Below are positions 56,201-59,799 of a stretch of DNA of 64,000 nucleotides, in pieces (the first letter of the stretch is position 1; each line of letters begins with the position of its first letter). This stretch comes from Hanleya hanleyi. Lineage: Eukaryota > Mollusca > Polyplacophora > Lepidopleurida > Hanleyidae. The notes beneath the pieces were generated by a model. That model saw nothing but the letters and a program-made list of their open reading frames with translations. It did no database searches and had not been told where the DNA came from. The stretch lies in NCBI GenBank assembly GCA_036873755.1, contig JAVTVY010033725.1, forward strand, positions 1-64,000, in the 5' to 3' direction. The translations under genes were made by a program, and so were the position numbers.

Positions 56201-57238
56201 AGCATACGTTGGTAGAATGCACCACGCGTGTATACGCTTGTTGACACAGCCGTGGAAAAATAAACGGCATACCATGCTGTTTATTTTTAAAAATCAATTC
56301 CTTCTATTTTCTCGTGAATGGTAGAAACAAGTTTAGTTTTTTGTGGTCAAATGTGTCTCATTTTGTACCTGTTGTAACATATGTCACTTTCGCCGAGTTT
56401 GAGATAAATGGATTTCAGCCCAGATTTGAGGCTGATTACATCTTTAATCATAATGACAATGCGATGCTTGTCTACTTCTTCACTAATTTGTGAATTATCC
56501 AGATTGGGTAGATAAAATGATTACTAGAAATAGTGAACTTATTCTTCTACTTATTAAGACAGTCGCCTATGACTGTATGCAAATTAGCCGAACCACTGAC
56601 ATGGTTGCGGCTCATCTTACTTGGTATATAAGCAATTCAATGATCTCAACGAAGCAATAATTCATTCCACCGAATCTAGTTGGAAATCAATTCCAATGTG
56701 CCTGAAGGCAGGGTTGTCATGTGAGATCGGAGGTTGAAAAAAAAGTGTGGCAGAGATCACTCTCTCTTAGCGCATGTGTATTTCAAAAAGTCACAAGAAC
56801 AACAACAACGCGAGCCTCCCGTAGACCTGTGTGCCGCAGGTAAAAACAGTACCATTATCATACTATCATATCAAATGAATGCTGAGCCTGGCCAGTGACT
56901 GGTAACTGTACCATGTTATATGAAAGCATCAGTATTAGTTGTTGACCGCCCAAAGTATTAACGTATGCATTGATATTTCCTTGTTTTAGTCTGTGGATGT
57001 AGACTGGCCAAAGAAACTGGACCATGTCCTGTCAGCTGACCAACCCTCTGCTGTGGAACTGGACGATGTCGTGTCAGCTGACCAACCTTCTGTGGTGTCA
57101 CTGGACAATGTGATGTCTGCTGACCAACCATCTGTGGTGTCACTGGACAATGTGGTATCTGCTGACCAACCATCTGTCATGTCTGTGCAGTCTCCATGTA
57201 CCACTGGCAATATTAAAGACTCGACATCTGACTCATAA
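10264..57238 (+). CDS. PUS10: PUS10, tRNA pseudouridine synthase (16 exons found, two missing)
   Basis: PUS10 isomerises uridine to pseudouridine in the T-psi-C arm of tRNA (positions 54/55) and, in animals, also binds microRNA precursors. The exons join in phase and encode about 588 residues in the order expected of animal PUS10: zinc-binding CPRC and CVIC, a THUMP-containing middle, GRYNKYSRFLSQTPWVIEG, the catalytic GREDVDVR motif, and the C-terminal core ending SVDVDWP. Human PUS10 is about 530 residues; the excess here is largely two coding minisatellites (exons 2 and 16). The exon carrying the start codon lies upstream of 10,264, and one exon of length 2 mod 3 is missing between exons 6 and 7. 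Introns make up about 96% of the span and are mostly repeats. The identification rests on remembered family sequence, not a search. Confidence 0.95.
10399..10924. other. PUS10 intron 1 with a short MITE
   Basis: A 526 bp intron. Its second half is a MITE-like element, annotated separately at 10,661-10,856. The remainder shows nothing recognisable. Confidence 0.8.
10661..10856. mobile_element. MITE with GGGCCGTAGCCAGG termini
   Basis: The left end AGGGCCGTAGCCAGG is mirrored by CCTGGCTACGGGCTT at the right (about 196 bp). The inside has GGGGGTTCGCC repeats in the same sense. Similar 'gccgtagccagg' MITEs are frequent in marine invertebrate DNA. The target duplication is not clear. Confidence 0.6.
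10925..11182 (+). CDS. PUS10: PUS10 exon 2 (zinc-binding CVIC, coding 30-bp repeat)
   Basis: Acceptor CTTCTTGTAG, donor GTGAGC; 86 codons, phase 0. The C-terminal part (SPCVICLGILQQFC) holds the second zinc CxxC pair. Before it a 10-residue unit of type MEMKDPSLVT is repeated three times plus a partial copy (about 10,990-11,095), encoded by a 30-bp tandem repeat. This is an in-frame expansion in a region that varies between species. A 17-base C-run follows the donor. Confidence 0.93.
11603..11689 (+). CDS. PUS10: PUS10 exon 3
   Basis: Acceptor ACATTCCAG, donor GTATGTTC; 29 codons, phase 0. It encodes VKKAGFQFTQHFCSLMLPP, matching the conserved segment after the zinc module in animal PUS10. 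Confidence 0.92.
11690..12159. other. Intron 3 start; repeat with ATGCC head and (GTCT)n
   Basis: No gene. From about 12,018 it is the head of a hairpin-headed repeat (ATGCCTTTCATAAGATGAGGGGC, here cited only to its first 20 bases), followed by GTCTGTCTGTCTGTCTG and GTGATATCTCTAGTTCCAGG. The same sequence recurs at 16,620-16,720. It is interrupted at 12,160 by a transposon and resumes at 14,110. Confidence 0.6.
12160..14106. mobile_element. PIF/Harbinger-like element, 31-bp perfect TIRs, TSD TAA
   Basis: Both ends begin GGGCTGTTCCAGATAAACAT and continue to CCCCCC, about 31 bp identical. TAA is at 12,157-12,159 and 14,107-14,109. The inside includes an inverted repeat (GCGACTCCACACAAAGGTGA near 12,450 and TTGTCAAGTCGCAGTG near 12,557), a motif GAGTTATCTCCCTT (12,997-13,010) and degenerate GTGGGTGGGTGG repeats at 13,850-14,060. 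No transposase ORF was found. It is inserted into an older repeat. Related short ends occur at 25,200-25,386, and possible single ends at 38,606 and 54,257. Confidence 0.8.
14213..15403 (+). repeat. Recent tandem duplication of a hairpin-headed repeat
   Basis: 14,213-14,786 is repeated almost without change at 14,830-15,403 (offset 617). Each copy has the head TTTTTACCCCTCGGTCAATT with a weak hairpin, then CCGTCTGTCTGC, then phrases of type AATATCTCTTGAAGGATTG and several TCAAGGTCA half-sites. Near identity implies a recent event or an assembly artefact. There is no gene. Confidence 0.8.
15510..16138. mobile_element. Kolobok/T2-like element, TSD TTAA
   Basis: The left end AGGGAACGTAAACTCTG is mirrored by CAGAGTTTATGTTCCCT at the right. 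TTAA is at 15,506-15,509 and 16,139-16,142. TTAAAGGGA fits the T2 terminal motif TTAAAGGRR. The inside is CpG-containing (CCTACGTCATCGG, GCTGACGTCCC) and not palindromic throughout. It encodes no recognised protein. It lies in PUS10 intron 3, about 170 bp upstream of exon 4. Confidence 0.8.
16310..16344 (+). CDS. PUS10: PUS10 exon 4 (35-nt microexon)
   Basis: Acceptor CTACATTTCAG, donor GTATGTAT; 11 codons plus 2 nt. It encodes HSLWLYLEEKF and joins exon 5 through a split Pro codon, reproducing the His-x-x-Trp-Leu segment of animal PUS10. A longer open frame across this site (16,201-16,383) was not used because it lacks the family match. Confidence 0.88.
16345..17171. repeat. Hairpin-headed repeat relic in intron 4
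   Basis: From about 16,620 come CTGTCTATCCATCTGTCTGTC and then GTGATATCTCCACTTCCAAG, followed by two or three degenerate units with GGTCA and CAAACTTACC phrases up to 17,170. It is the same family as 12,018-12,159. There is no gene. Confidence 0.6.
17473..17720 (+). repeat. Hairpin-headed repeat, ACCCCTCAGCCC head type
   Basis: The head TTACCCCTCAGCCCATAGGG folds on itself (CAGCCC/GGGCTG), then TTGTCGTTGCC, GTCCGTCCGTCC and GAATATCTGCAGATCTATG. It is a short, apparently single-unit copy. Confidence 0.55.
17907..18234. mobile_element. Probable hAT-type MITE (CAGGGCTG ends)
   Basis: The left end CAGGGCTGTATCCAGGGA and the right end reversed CAGGGCTGCATCTAGAGCC form imperfect TIRs over 328 bp. 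An 8-bp duplication is not clear. It encodes nothing. Confidence 0.5.
21321..21776 (+). CDS. Unrecognised ORF, 151 codons, inside element B
   Basis: ATG at 21,321 to TGA at 21,774-21,776, among the longest ATG frames in the window and richer in CpG than its surroundings. It contains clustered cysteines (YVCECLESEAACAFSRCPSW), then a Lys/Glu-rich stretch and an acidic tail. It is preceded by AAGGGAGACAACT. No family is recognised. It could be a captured host exon, a relic or chance. The frame stays open upstream to 21,204 without an ATG. Confidence 0.3.
   Translation: MNEVGNMYVCECLESEAACAFSRCPSWWDRKVGLGENTKGSGRTRGCGVLAGHLKKKLKEDEGSDCHKVDVLFARCCAAGIENTGQADVEHDMANDAGIEAGTNYVQPVEAVDVGRESASNDIQHGIKILYRGIYSIEILKAAAVNNFKSR
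22429..23310 (+). repeat. Hairpin-headed tandem repeat, ACCCCTCGGCCA head type
   Basis: The head TTTTTACCCCTCGGCCATTT folds (GGCCA/TGGCC), then GTATTGTCATC, GTCCGTCTGTCCGTACGTCC and GAGATAGCCGGAAAACTG. About five diverged units of about 150 bp follow, each with an AATTTGGTATAC-type phrase and GCCATCTTTAATTTATG. There is no gene. Confidence 0.7.
23310..23530 (-). repeat. Dispersed repeat with GGGGCCGCCTAGGCC-type palindrome (reverse copy)
   Basis: On the minus strand it opens GGTGAGGATCCAGGGGCCGC and passes through CTAGATCGCC and AGAAGCG. The same sequence occurs twice on the plus strand at 44,395-44,945. Short similar ORFs in the copies reflect shared DNA; no protein family is recognised. 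Confidence 0.6.
24983..25195 (+). mobile_element. tRNA-derived SINE
   Basis: A-box-like TGGCCTAATGG (24,994-25,004) and B-box-like GGTTCAATCCC (25,037-25,047) have tRNA spacing, followed by an unrelated body of about 140 bp. The tRNA-like part cannot form a clean cloverleaf with a paired acceptor stem, so it is a SINE head and not a tRNA gene. Confidence 0.7.
25200..25386. mobile_element. Short MITE related to the 12,160 element
   Basis: The ends GGACTGTTCCAG and, reversed, GGGCTGTTCCC match the TIR start of the 12,160-14,106 element. TCA flanks both sides (25,197-25,199 and 25,387-25,389). The inside has a 14-base G run near 25,230. Length 187 bp. Confidence 0.65.
25475..25540 (+). mobile_element. 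SINE tail domain fragment
   Basis: ATGACATAGCTGAGAAATGC, then GACGTAAAGCCC and CACTCACC match the tail of the 8,718 SINE. Confidence 0.6.
25633..25747 (+). CDS. PUS10: PUS10 exon 5
   Basis: Acceptor ATCTGTTAACAG, donor GTAAATG; 1 nt plus 38 codons. It encodes EVVSTIKDVWKWRMGPVLS and ends FEIK, matching the segment with the conserved K-W-pair before the THUMP region. Residue spacing from exon 4 equals that of the human protein, so no exon is missing in the 9.3-kb intron between them. Confidence 0.92.
25779..26465 (+). repeat. Hairpin-headed tandem repeat, ACCCCTCGGGCAGA head type
   Basis: The head CTCGGGCAGATTCTGCCCGA is a near-perfect hairpin, then GTATTGTCATTGCC, GTCCGTCCGTCTGTCC and four units of about 156 bp starting near 25,867, 26,026, 26,181 and 26,337. 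Units have CACATTATCTCAAAAAGTCC, GAAACTTCATACAGTTG and GGAGTTATGCCCCTT. High identity between units suggests recent amplification. It begins 32 bp into PUS10 intron 5. Confidence 0.8.
26466..28460. other. Intron 5, no recognised feature
   Basis: Two kilobases of AT-rich intron with isolated simple repeats (ACATGTACATGTACATG at about 27,541; a C-run at 27,427). No exon with a PUS10 match, no RNA gene and no mobile-element ends were seen. Confidence 0.5.
28461..28615 (+). repeat. 25-bp tandem repeat, six identical copies
   Basis: The unit AGTTAGCATGTAAAGTATGA plus ATATA is repeated six times without change, then a 5-bp partial copy. It lies 160 bp upstream of PUS10 exon 6. Confidence 0.95.
28772..28820 (+). 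CDS. PUS10: PUS10 exon 6
   Basis: Acceptor TATTATGTAG, donor GTAAGAAA; 16 codons plus 1 nt. It encodes VGFIPRHLQEAENELT, corresponding to the hydrophobic beta strand and following helix after FEV in human PUS10. The phase does not fit exon 7 directly, which shows that a short exon (length 2 mod 3) is missing. Confidence 0.8.
28844..30287 (+). repeat. 722-bp tandem duplication including the start of PUS10 exon 7
   Basis: 28,844-29,565 is repeated at 29,566-30,287 with no difference that I could see. The unit ends 29 nt inside exon 7, so copy 1 carries an acceptor and the first 29 nt of the exon (29,537-29,565) that run straight into intron sequence. It is either a very recent duplication or an assembly artefact. 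Confidence 0.92.
29537..29565 (+). pseudogene. Decoy partial copy of PUS10 exon 7
   Basis: This is the first 29 nt of exon 7 with its native acceptor TATTGTGCAG. It lacks the rest of the exon and its donor. Use of this acceptor would read into TTTTTTGGGG and reach a stop codon eight codons past the junction. Confidence 0.85.
30259..30332 (+). CDS. PUS10: PUS10 exon 7
   Basis: Acceptor TATTGTGCAG, donor GTGAGTAT; 24 codons plus 2 nt. It encodes YGWEMFTRASVSKALLETAN, matching the FTRMAVMKAL segment of the human THUMP region. It is preceded by the decoy copy. Confidence 0.9.
30587..30672 (+). CDS. PUS10: PUS10 exon 8
   Basis: Acceptor GTTTTTCAG, donor GTAATATC; 1 nt, 28 codons and 1 nt. It encodes CYGCPPPRPVEACRC and then QVYLAG, corresponding to the CPP-P-AVC segment and final beta strand before GRYNKYSR. 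Confidence 0.92.
31091..34079 (+). mobile_element. Hairpin-headed tandem-repeat element D (copy 1, internally duplicated)
   Basis: The head hairpin ATGTCTCCCCCAACTATGTT with its G-run partner is followed by CTAGTG, (GTCT)n and (GGAT)n, then units of about 169 bp with CAAGATATCTTGAGAACTAC, CACCAAACTTGGATGGAAGC and GTCCGTCCGTCC. A 3' segment holds GTTGGGGGAGACGTATG (mirror of the head), a small hairpin GCCGGAGCGGC and the end CCTCTAGT. That 3' segment occurs twice (CTAGT at 32,771 and 34,076), the second with about seven more units, showing a 1,305-bp internal duplication. It sits in PUS10 intron 8. Copy 2 is at 45,129. Confidence 0.75.
34080..34994. repeat. Intron 8 remainder with two degenerate repeat units
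   Basis: At 34,300-34,620 two related units of about 185 bp have ATATCTACAGAACTGTG, ACCAAATTTTGGAAACTTC and GGAGTTATGTCCCTTTT. This is the same phrase order as the hairpin-headed repeats but without a visible head. There is no gene. Confidence 0.5.
34995..35120 (+). CDS. PUS10: PUS10 exon 9
   Basis: Acceptor GATTTTCAG, donor GTAAGGCC; 2 nt, 41 codons and 1 nt. It encodes GRYNKYSRFLSQTPWVIEG (first Gly shared with exon 8) and VEELICDLILPKF, the most recognisable PUS10 signature outside the active site. The donor lies 4 nt upstream of a transposon whose target duplication supplies its TAA. Confidence 0.97.
35125..36221. mobile_element. PIF/Harbinger-like element inserted in the exon 9 splice donor, TSD TAA
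   Basis: About 35-bp identical TIRs start GGCCATAAAAAGTTAATTAA. TAA is at 35,122-35,124 and 36,222-36,224. Removing the element and one TAA restores GATG/GTAAGTATG, a consensus donor. The inside has long T runs next to GGGCGGGCG, then CpG-rich unique sequence: an open frame on the minus strand (containing TVIEVLNEVTGITRC, 35,265-35,500) and, at 35,949, ATGGCGATGACATCTCTGTA followed by a donor-like C/GTATT. This looks like a captured host promoter and exon pair. No transposase was seen. Confidence 0.85.
36455..36950 (+). repeat. Minisatellite, about 37-bp unit
   Basis: About 13 copies of GTGCCTGCTAGACAACCATG plus TTTATTATTGTTT with variants. In 36,505-36,770 two variant types (GCTAGACAACC with GTTTTGTTG, GCTAGGCAACC with AGGTCATA) alternate as a 74-bp higher-order unit. 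It ends about 55 bp upstream of PUS10 exon 10. Confidence 0.9.
37007..37063 (+). CDS. PUS10: PUS10 exon 10 (catalytic motif)
   Basis: Acceptor GTTTTATTTCAG, donor GTACTTTA; 2 nt, 18 codons and 1 nt. It encodes HKFSASGREDVDVRMLGSG. The Asp of GREDVDVR is the conserved catalytic aspartate of the PUS10 family (Asp344 in the human protein, from memory). Confidence 0.97.
37064..38027. other. PUS10 intron 10
   Basis: AT-rich intron with one TGACGTCA (37,668-37,675) that I could not assign to a mobile element. Nothing else was recognised. Confidence 0.5.
38028..38160 (+). CDS. PUS10: PUS10 exon 11
   Basis: Acceptor GTATTCACAG, donor GTTAGTAC; 2 nt, 43 codons and 2 nt. It encodes GRPFIIQLINPHIVNHSSDD and TADIAVRDLQIV, core strands of the synthase domain next to the catalytic motif. 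Confidence 0.96.
38353..38607 (+). mobile_element. SINE-like element, copy of the 8,718 head, 3'-truncated
   Basis: It starts GGCGGGTGGTTGGGTGGGC and matches 8,718-8,960 through TTGCTTCAATGCATTTTGCT and GATTTCTTCTTTGAAGTAGC. It stops before the tail domain at GCTTA, where a GGGCTTTTCCAG end resembling the 12,160 TIR begins. Confidence 0.7.
38608..39611. other. Intron 11, possible MITE start, no gene
   Basis: GGGCTTTTCCAGTAAAAAGT at 38,607 looks like a left TIR of the 12,160 family, but no matching right end was found. The short overlapping ORFs at 38,601-39,572 show no family. Confidence 0.4.
39616..39935. mobile_element. Kolobok/T2-like element, right end missing (copy 1)
   Basis: TTAA at 39,612-39,615 is followed by AGATGTAATCAACCTCAAAA. 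It matches 55,870-56,190 through GATTTTGTAAACTCTC, ACGAATGCAAGAATATCTTG and AGGAAAATGACGTCAC (TGACGTCA 39,829-39,836). The right TIR is not present. Confidence 0.65.
40020..41289. other. Intron 11, no recognised feature
   Basis: AT-rich intron with short unsupported ORFs. AAGGGAGATAACC, a dispersed motif, occurs at 40,001-40,013. No gene, RNA or element ends were seen. Confidence 0.45.
41292..43311 (+). mobile_element. Hairpin-headed tandem-repeat element C (copy 1)
   Basis: The head GTCCCCCGCTACTTAGTAGG plus G-run folds on itself. It is followed by ACACCGGTGTCCGTAATTCC and about eleven units of about 165 bp, each with TTGTCCGGACAATAACTCG, GATCAACTTCAAACTTGGGG and a 13-bp-stem hairpin AATCCAATATGGC/GCCATATTGGATT. 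The 3' end is a 107-bp hairpin (43,205-43,311), one arm ATCGACCATAGAGGTCCATG, whose right half contains TAGCGGGGGAC, the mirror of the head. ORFs across the units are repeat translations. It sits in PUS10 intron 11. Copy 2 is at 50,246. Confidence 0.8.
43312..44056. other. Intron 11 end, no gene
   Basis: Unremarkable AT-rich intron with a 13-base G run at about 43,699. A pyrimidine tract and the exon 12 acceptor lie at the end. Confidence 0.5.
44057..44174 (+). CDS. PUS10: PUS10 exon 12
   Basis: Acceptor CTTGGTAG, donor GTAAGATG; 1 nt plus 39 codons. It encodes KEGELEKTKSYLARCWCDRT and then LTEDDLKKLEHTK, matching the conserved KEGEEEKTKTY segment. Confidence 0.96.
44395..44945 (+). repeat. 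Two tandem units of the GGGGCCGCCTAGGCC repeat
   Basis: 44,395-44,717 and 44,718-44,945 are diverged copies starting AGCCTAACAGGTGAGGGTCC and AGCCCAACAGACAAGGGTCC. Both contain a CCTAGGCC palindrome, ATAATGTATG-AGATTTAT and CATCGATATT. A reverse copy is at 23,310-23,530. The parent family is unknown. Confidence 0.65.
45129..47116 (+). mobile_element. Hairpin-headed tandem-repeat element D (copy 2)
   Basis: The same head (ATGTCTCCCCCAACTATGTT, then CTAGTG), eight to ten increasingly diverged units of about 165 bp, and the same 3' segment ending GGTCAAAGCGGAACCTCTAG plus T as in the 31,091 element. Only one 3' segment is present, so the internal duplication of copy 1 is secondary. Confidence 0.78.
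47234..47345 (+). repeat. Short minisatellite, about 24-bp unit
   Basis: Four to five copies of GTGGTTATGTAACAGTATCT plus ATA with small indels, about 115 bp upstream of exon 13. Confidence 0.8.
47461..47504 (+). CDS. PUS10: PUS10 exon 13
   Basis: Acceptor ATTACTTGACAG, donor GTAACAAC; 14 codons plus 2 nt. It encodes NVKLYQKTPVRVLH and, with exon 14, the Arg of the conserved QKTPxRVLHRR motif. Confidence 0.95.
47571..47632 (+). mobile_element. SINE tail domain fragment
   Basis: CCGTAATATTGCTGAACGCG, then ATGTTAAACCTTAATTC and (CT)n. It matches the tail of the 8,718 SINE and lies just after exon 13. Confidence 0.6.
48339..48828. mobile_element. Kolobok/T2-like MITE, TSD TTAA
   Basis: The ends are AGGTGAAATGTAAAGGTTTT and its near mirror at the right. 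TTAA is at 48,335-48,338 and 48,829-48,832. The centre is palindromic: TGACGTCACATCAGACC (48,554) against GGTCTGATGTGACGTCA (48,617-48,633), giving two TGACGTCA. It is non-coding. Confidence 0.8.
48833..50245. other. Interior of the inner element, no recognised gene
   Basis: 1.4 kb with overlapping short ORFs on both strands (49,529-49,890; 50,003-50,278), none with a family match. It may hold transposon-borne or captured sequence. Confidence 0.4.
50246..52132 (+). mobile_element. Hairpin-headed tandem-repeat element C (copy 2)
   Basis: The same head GTCCCCCGCTACTTAGTAGG, a TTCCGTGATTCCGTAATTCC-type short repeat and about ten units of about 165 bp as in copy 1. The terminal hairpin (52,049-52,132, 84 bp) lacks the 23-bp tip of copy 1, consistent with deletion between repeated GGTG. 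It is nested in the inner Harbinger-like element in PUS10 intron 13. Confidence 0.8.
52427..52486 (+). mobile_element. SINE tail domain fragment
   Basis: GTCGCTATATAGCTGAAATA, TTGCTGAATGCGACGTTAAA and (CT)n: the best-preserved tail copy in the window. Confidence 0.65.
52490..52845 (-). repeat. Hairpin-repeat family in reverse orientation
   Basis: Read on the minus strand: GGGGGTATAAAGGGATCG, CATCCATCCATCCATATAGC, CTTGTCCGGACGATATCTCA, then two units with GAGTTATTGCCCTTTATCAT and GAGTTATGGCTCTTTATCAT. The phrase order equals that of the plus-strand hairpin-headed repeats. Confidence 0.55.
52992..53090 (+). CDS. PUS10: PUS10 exon 14
   Basis: Acceptor TATATTTTTCAG, donor GTATCCTT; 1 nt, 32 codons and 2 nt. 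It encodes RSLAVRERTVYSLRVEVIDE and HHFNLHLSTQAG. The open frame continues past the donor to 53,244, but that extension (YPSNLVHSYT) is intron; exon 15 supplies the conserved continuation. Confidence 0.95.
53768..53867 (+). CDS. PUS10: PUS10 exon 15
   Basis: Acceptor ACCATGATTCAG, donor GTAAAATT; 1 nt plus 33 codons. It encodes YIKEFVHGDLGRTKPNLGT and AECDILELDVE, the conserved C-terminal RNA-binding and catalytic-core segment (TQAGTYIKEFVHGD across the exon 14/15 junction). Confidence 0.96.
53868..55866. other. Intron 15, first part, no gene
   Basis: AT-rich intron. GGGGCTATTCCAG at 54,257 resembles a TIR start of the 12,160 family without a clear partner. A (TA)n tract lies at about 54,721-54,736. 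Nothing else was recognised. Confidence 0.5.
55870..56443. mobile_element. Kolobok/T2-like element, left end damaged (copy 2)
   Basis: It matches 39,616-39,935 (CCTCAAAATGGAAGGATTTT, AACGAATGCAAGAATATCTT, AGGAAAATGACGTCAC with TGACGTCA at 56,084-56,091). It ends GAGGCTGATTACATCT then TTAA (56,444-56,447), the mirror of the left TIR of copy 1. Together the copies define the full element. Confidence 0.65.
56990..57238 (+). CDS. PUS10: PUS10 exon 16, terminal exon with coding minisatellite
   Basis: Acceptor CTTGTTTTAG; 82 codons and TAA at 57,236-57,238. It starts SVDVDWPKKLD, the conserved end of animal PUS10, but instead of stopping there it adds about 70 residues. These include four copies of a 14-residue unit of type LDNVVSADQPSVVS, encoded by a 42-bp tandem repeat (about 57,020-57,183), and a Ser/Thr-rich tail. 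Confidence 0.93.
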   Translation, partial: SVDVDWPKKLDHVLSADQPSAVELDDVVSADQPSVVSLDNVMSADQPSVVSLDNVVSADQPSVMSVQSPCTTGNIKDSTSDS

Positions 57239-57537
57239 CCATTACATTTCTCTCATACTCTGTTTTCTTGGGCACAAGCGATTTGTACAATTAACATGGG
57301 GGAGCCTGAAAACCTACTGCGGGAATGCACAGAATGTGGATGGACAGATCATTGTGTTACAGATCTCCTGTTGTCTGTGGTGCAATTCAGAAGCTTGCCG
57401 CTGCTTAGTTTTTTTGTACATCTACAAGGACTGAATATCTGTGATATTAAGTTTTTATTCTTACAATACTGATCTTGGTCAATTATTTACACTGCATTGT
57501 TCATGTTTCTGATGCTGGTGATAAATTTTTTTGAGGA

Positions 57538-57543
57538 ATTAAA
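57538..57543 (+). terminator. Possible PUS10 polyadenylation signal ATTAAA
   Basis: ATTAAA 300 bp after the stop codon, followed by GT-rich sequence. It is the variant hexamer; no AATAAA was seen nearer the stop. Confidence 0.35.
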
Positions 57544-57544
57544 C

Positions 57545-58480
57545 TTGTAAGAATGCAGATGCGACTATTCACCTGATCTCTACTCTTCTGCCACGTATAT
57601 GATGGTCATAGAGTATTGTGATCTCTCGGACTCTGTCTGTATGTCCATCATCAGCGTTTCACAATATCTTTTTGAAGAATTATAGCCAGGCTCACCTAAT
57701 ATCACGAATACAACAAGAGCCCAAGTGGCTTCTATATACGCCCGTACATCCGGAATTACAATGGTTCAAATTTCAAGGTTGTTTAATAGCCTTGATCTCA
57801 ATTGGTAGCTAGTAATCCAGAGAAAAGTCTACGATTTTGTGCTTCTGAAAATGTGACATATATCACATCTTATATTGAATGATAAACTAAAACAGGCTTA
57901 ACTCATTGGTAACTAAGTGACCTTGAAACAAGAGCCGAGAGCTCATGTATCCCACACTGAAATTGACAATGGTCAAACACAAGAAAATAGTAGTTTTCCT
58001 TCAAATAGATTCCTGTCAGGTGAGAAAAATTTTCATGACGGAAGAAAAATGATGAAGTAAACCTGTTCTTGAGTTAATAAACAGGTATGAAGTTCATAAA
58101 GCACCAATCTCCCAGTTAAATTAGTAAATGTAAAGTTTTTATTTCACAACAGTTTAACTAAATGTAGCTGTTTCTTACATGTATCAAACATGGGAGACAA
58201 CTCACAGGACAAATGCCATATACATGTAGGGGAGACAACTCTAACACCTATAGTCCGGTAAACTGGATTCAGTTTTGGGGGACTGTGACCTTTGACAAAT
58301 TTATCTCAAAATGAATATGGCTCCTCTGTCATGCAAGTAAGGTATACCCAAAGTTTGGTACCAATCTATACCTTGAAACGAGATCTCGCACGAACAAAAA
58401 ATGTTAATGGATGAACAGACGCATAGATAGACAGAACTCACCATGGCATTACACGACCTCGTCTTCGACAGGAATATGAA
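57545..58480. other. Intergenic, repeat-derived, no gene
   Basis: Contains GTCTGTATGTCCATCATC and CAATATCTTTTTGAAGAATT (57,630-57,690), a degraded hairpin-repeat unit, and two GGGAGACAACTC motifs at 58,192 and 58,230. No gene. Confidence 0.5.
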
Positions 58481-58489
58481 AATGTGCCT

Positions 58490-59215
58490 TTTAATGATTT
58501 CTTGATTTTGGGGTCACAGTGACTTCGACCTTGGCCTAAATTTTGGTACATGACCCATCGTCTCTCCTAAATGTATCAATGTATCGATGAACACAAAAAT
58601 GATTTCGGAGTCGCAGTGACCTTGACTTTTGACCCACATTTTGGTACATAACACAGTGTCCCCCTAATGTATCTACTAGCACAAAAAAGTTATTTTTAAT
58701 GAGTTCCTGATTTTGGTGTCCGTGACCTTGACCTACAGTTTGGTAAGTGACGCATCATGTCCCTTAATGTATCTGACACAAAAAAAAATATTTTTTTAAC
58801 AATTTCTTGGTTTTGGGTCAGTGACCTTGACTATTAACCTTGACCTTAATTTTGGTACATGACACATCGTCTCCCCTTAATATATCAATGGACACAAAAA
58901 ATCATGATTTTTAACAATTTCATGATTTTGAGGTCCGTGACCTTGACCTACATTTTGAGACTGGACCCACTGTGTTCCCCTAATCTATCTACCGACACAA
59001 AAAAAAGTTATTTTTAATAATTTCCTGATCTTGGGGTCACAGTAACCTTTGATCTTGACCTAATTTTTGGTATGTGACACTTCATTGATTCATACCTATT
59101 GAATCCACTCACAAAAAATTAGAAATTTTTAATAATTTACTGATTTTACAGTCACATTGACCATTTTGGTACACGACACACATCTCCCCATAGTATCCAC
59201 TCACCAAAAATTGGA
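58490..59215 (+). repeat. Degenerate tandem repeat, about 115-bp unit, rich in TGACCTTGA
   Basis: Six to seven units with GGTCACAGTGACCTTGACCT-like starts, TTTTGGTACATGACACATCG, a CCCCTTAATGTATC-type phrase and ACACAAAAA. At least four perfect TGACCTTGA occur. There is no gene. Confidence 0.75.
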
Positions 59216-59799
59216 ACTATAGATAGAAAACTGTCCCAGATATAGACCGGACATGAGGGACGGACAAATGGACGGAAACAGCCATCACATAATACATCCG
59301 CCTATTTGACCAGTAAATAATTTTCTCAAGATGAAGTAAAAATGAGTTCAGCATGGATAGCACAATATCTCTGAGAATTATATTTTGCCCGAAATCTCTC
59401 TTGGGATTACGGCTAGCATGCATATGTATATCGGAAGCATATCGGTAGATACTTCATGTAGGCTACTATTGTGCAGTTGAAAAGAGTCCAGTCTAGACGC
59501 ATTGTTGGTCCCAGACTTGGCTATTGTGTGCATTGTCTCGTGATTCTTACTTGGAGTATGAACCCTTTCTAAGGAAGACCAGCCTACTATTGAAGGTCAG
59601 ATGATCTGATAATGGTTCAATCATCACTAACATTATACCATGTGTTTCTGTAACTCCGAAAGGTCACTTGGCTTCTTCAGTGAAGCTCAGAATATTCCCG
59701 ACATCGCTGATTGGCTCCTTGGGAGAGGTTGCTTCAGGGAAGAAGCTGAGCAGCTTTTCAGAGGTTCTGAAATACATGGTAAACTATTGCAGTTATTAA

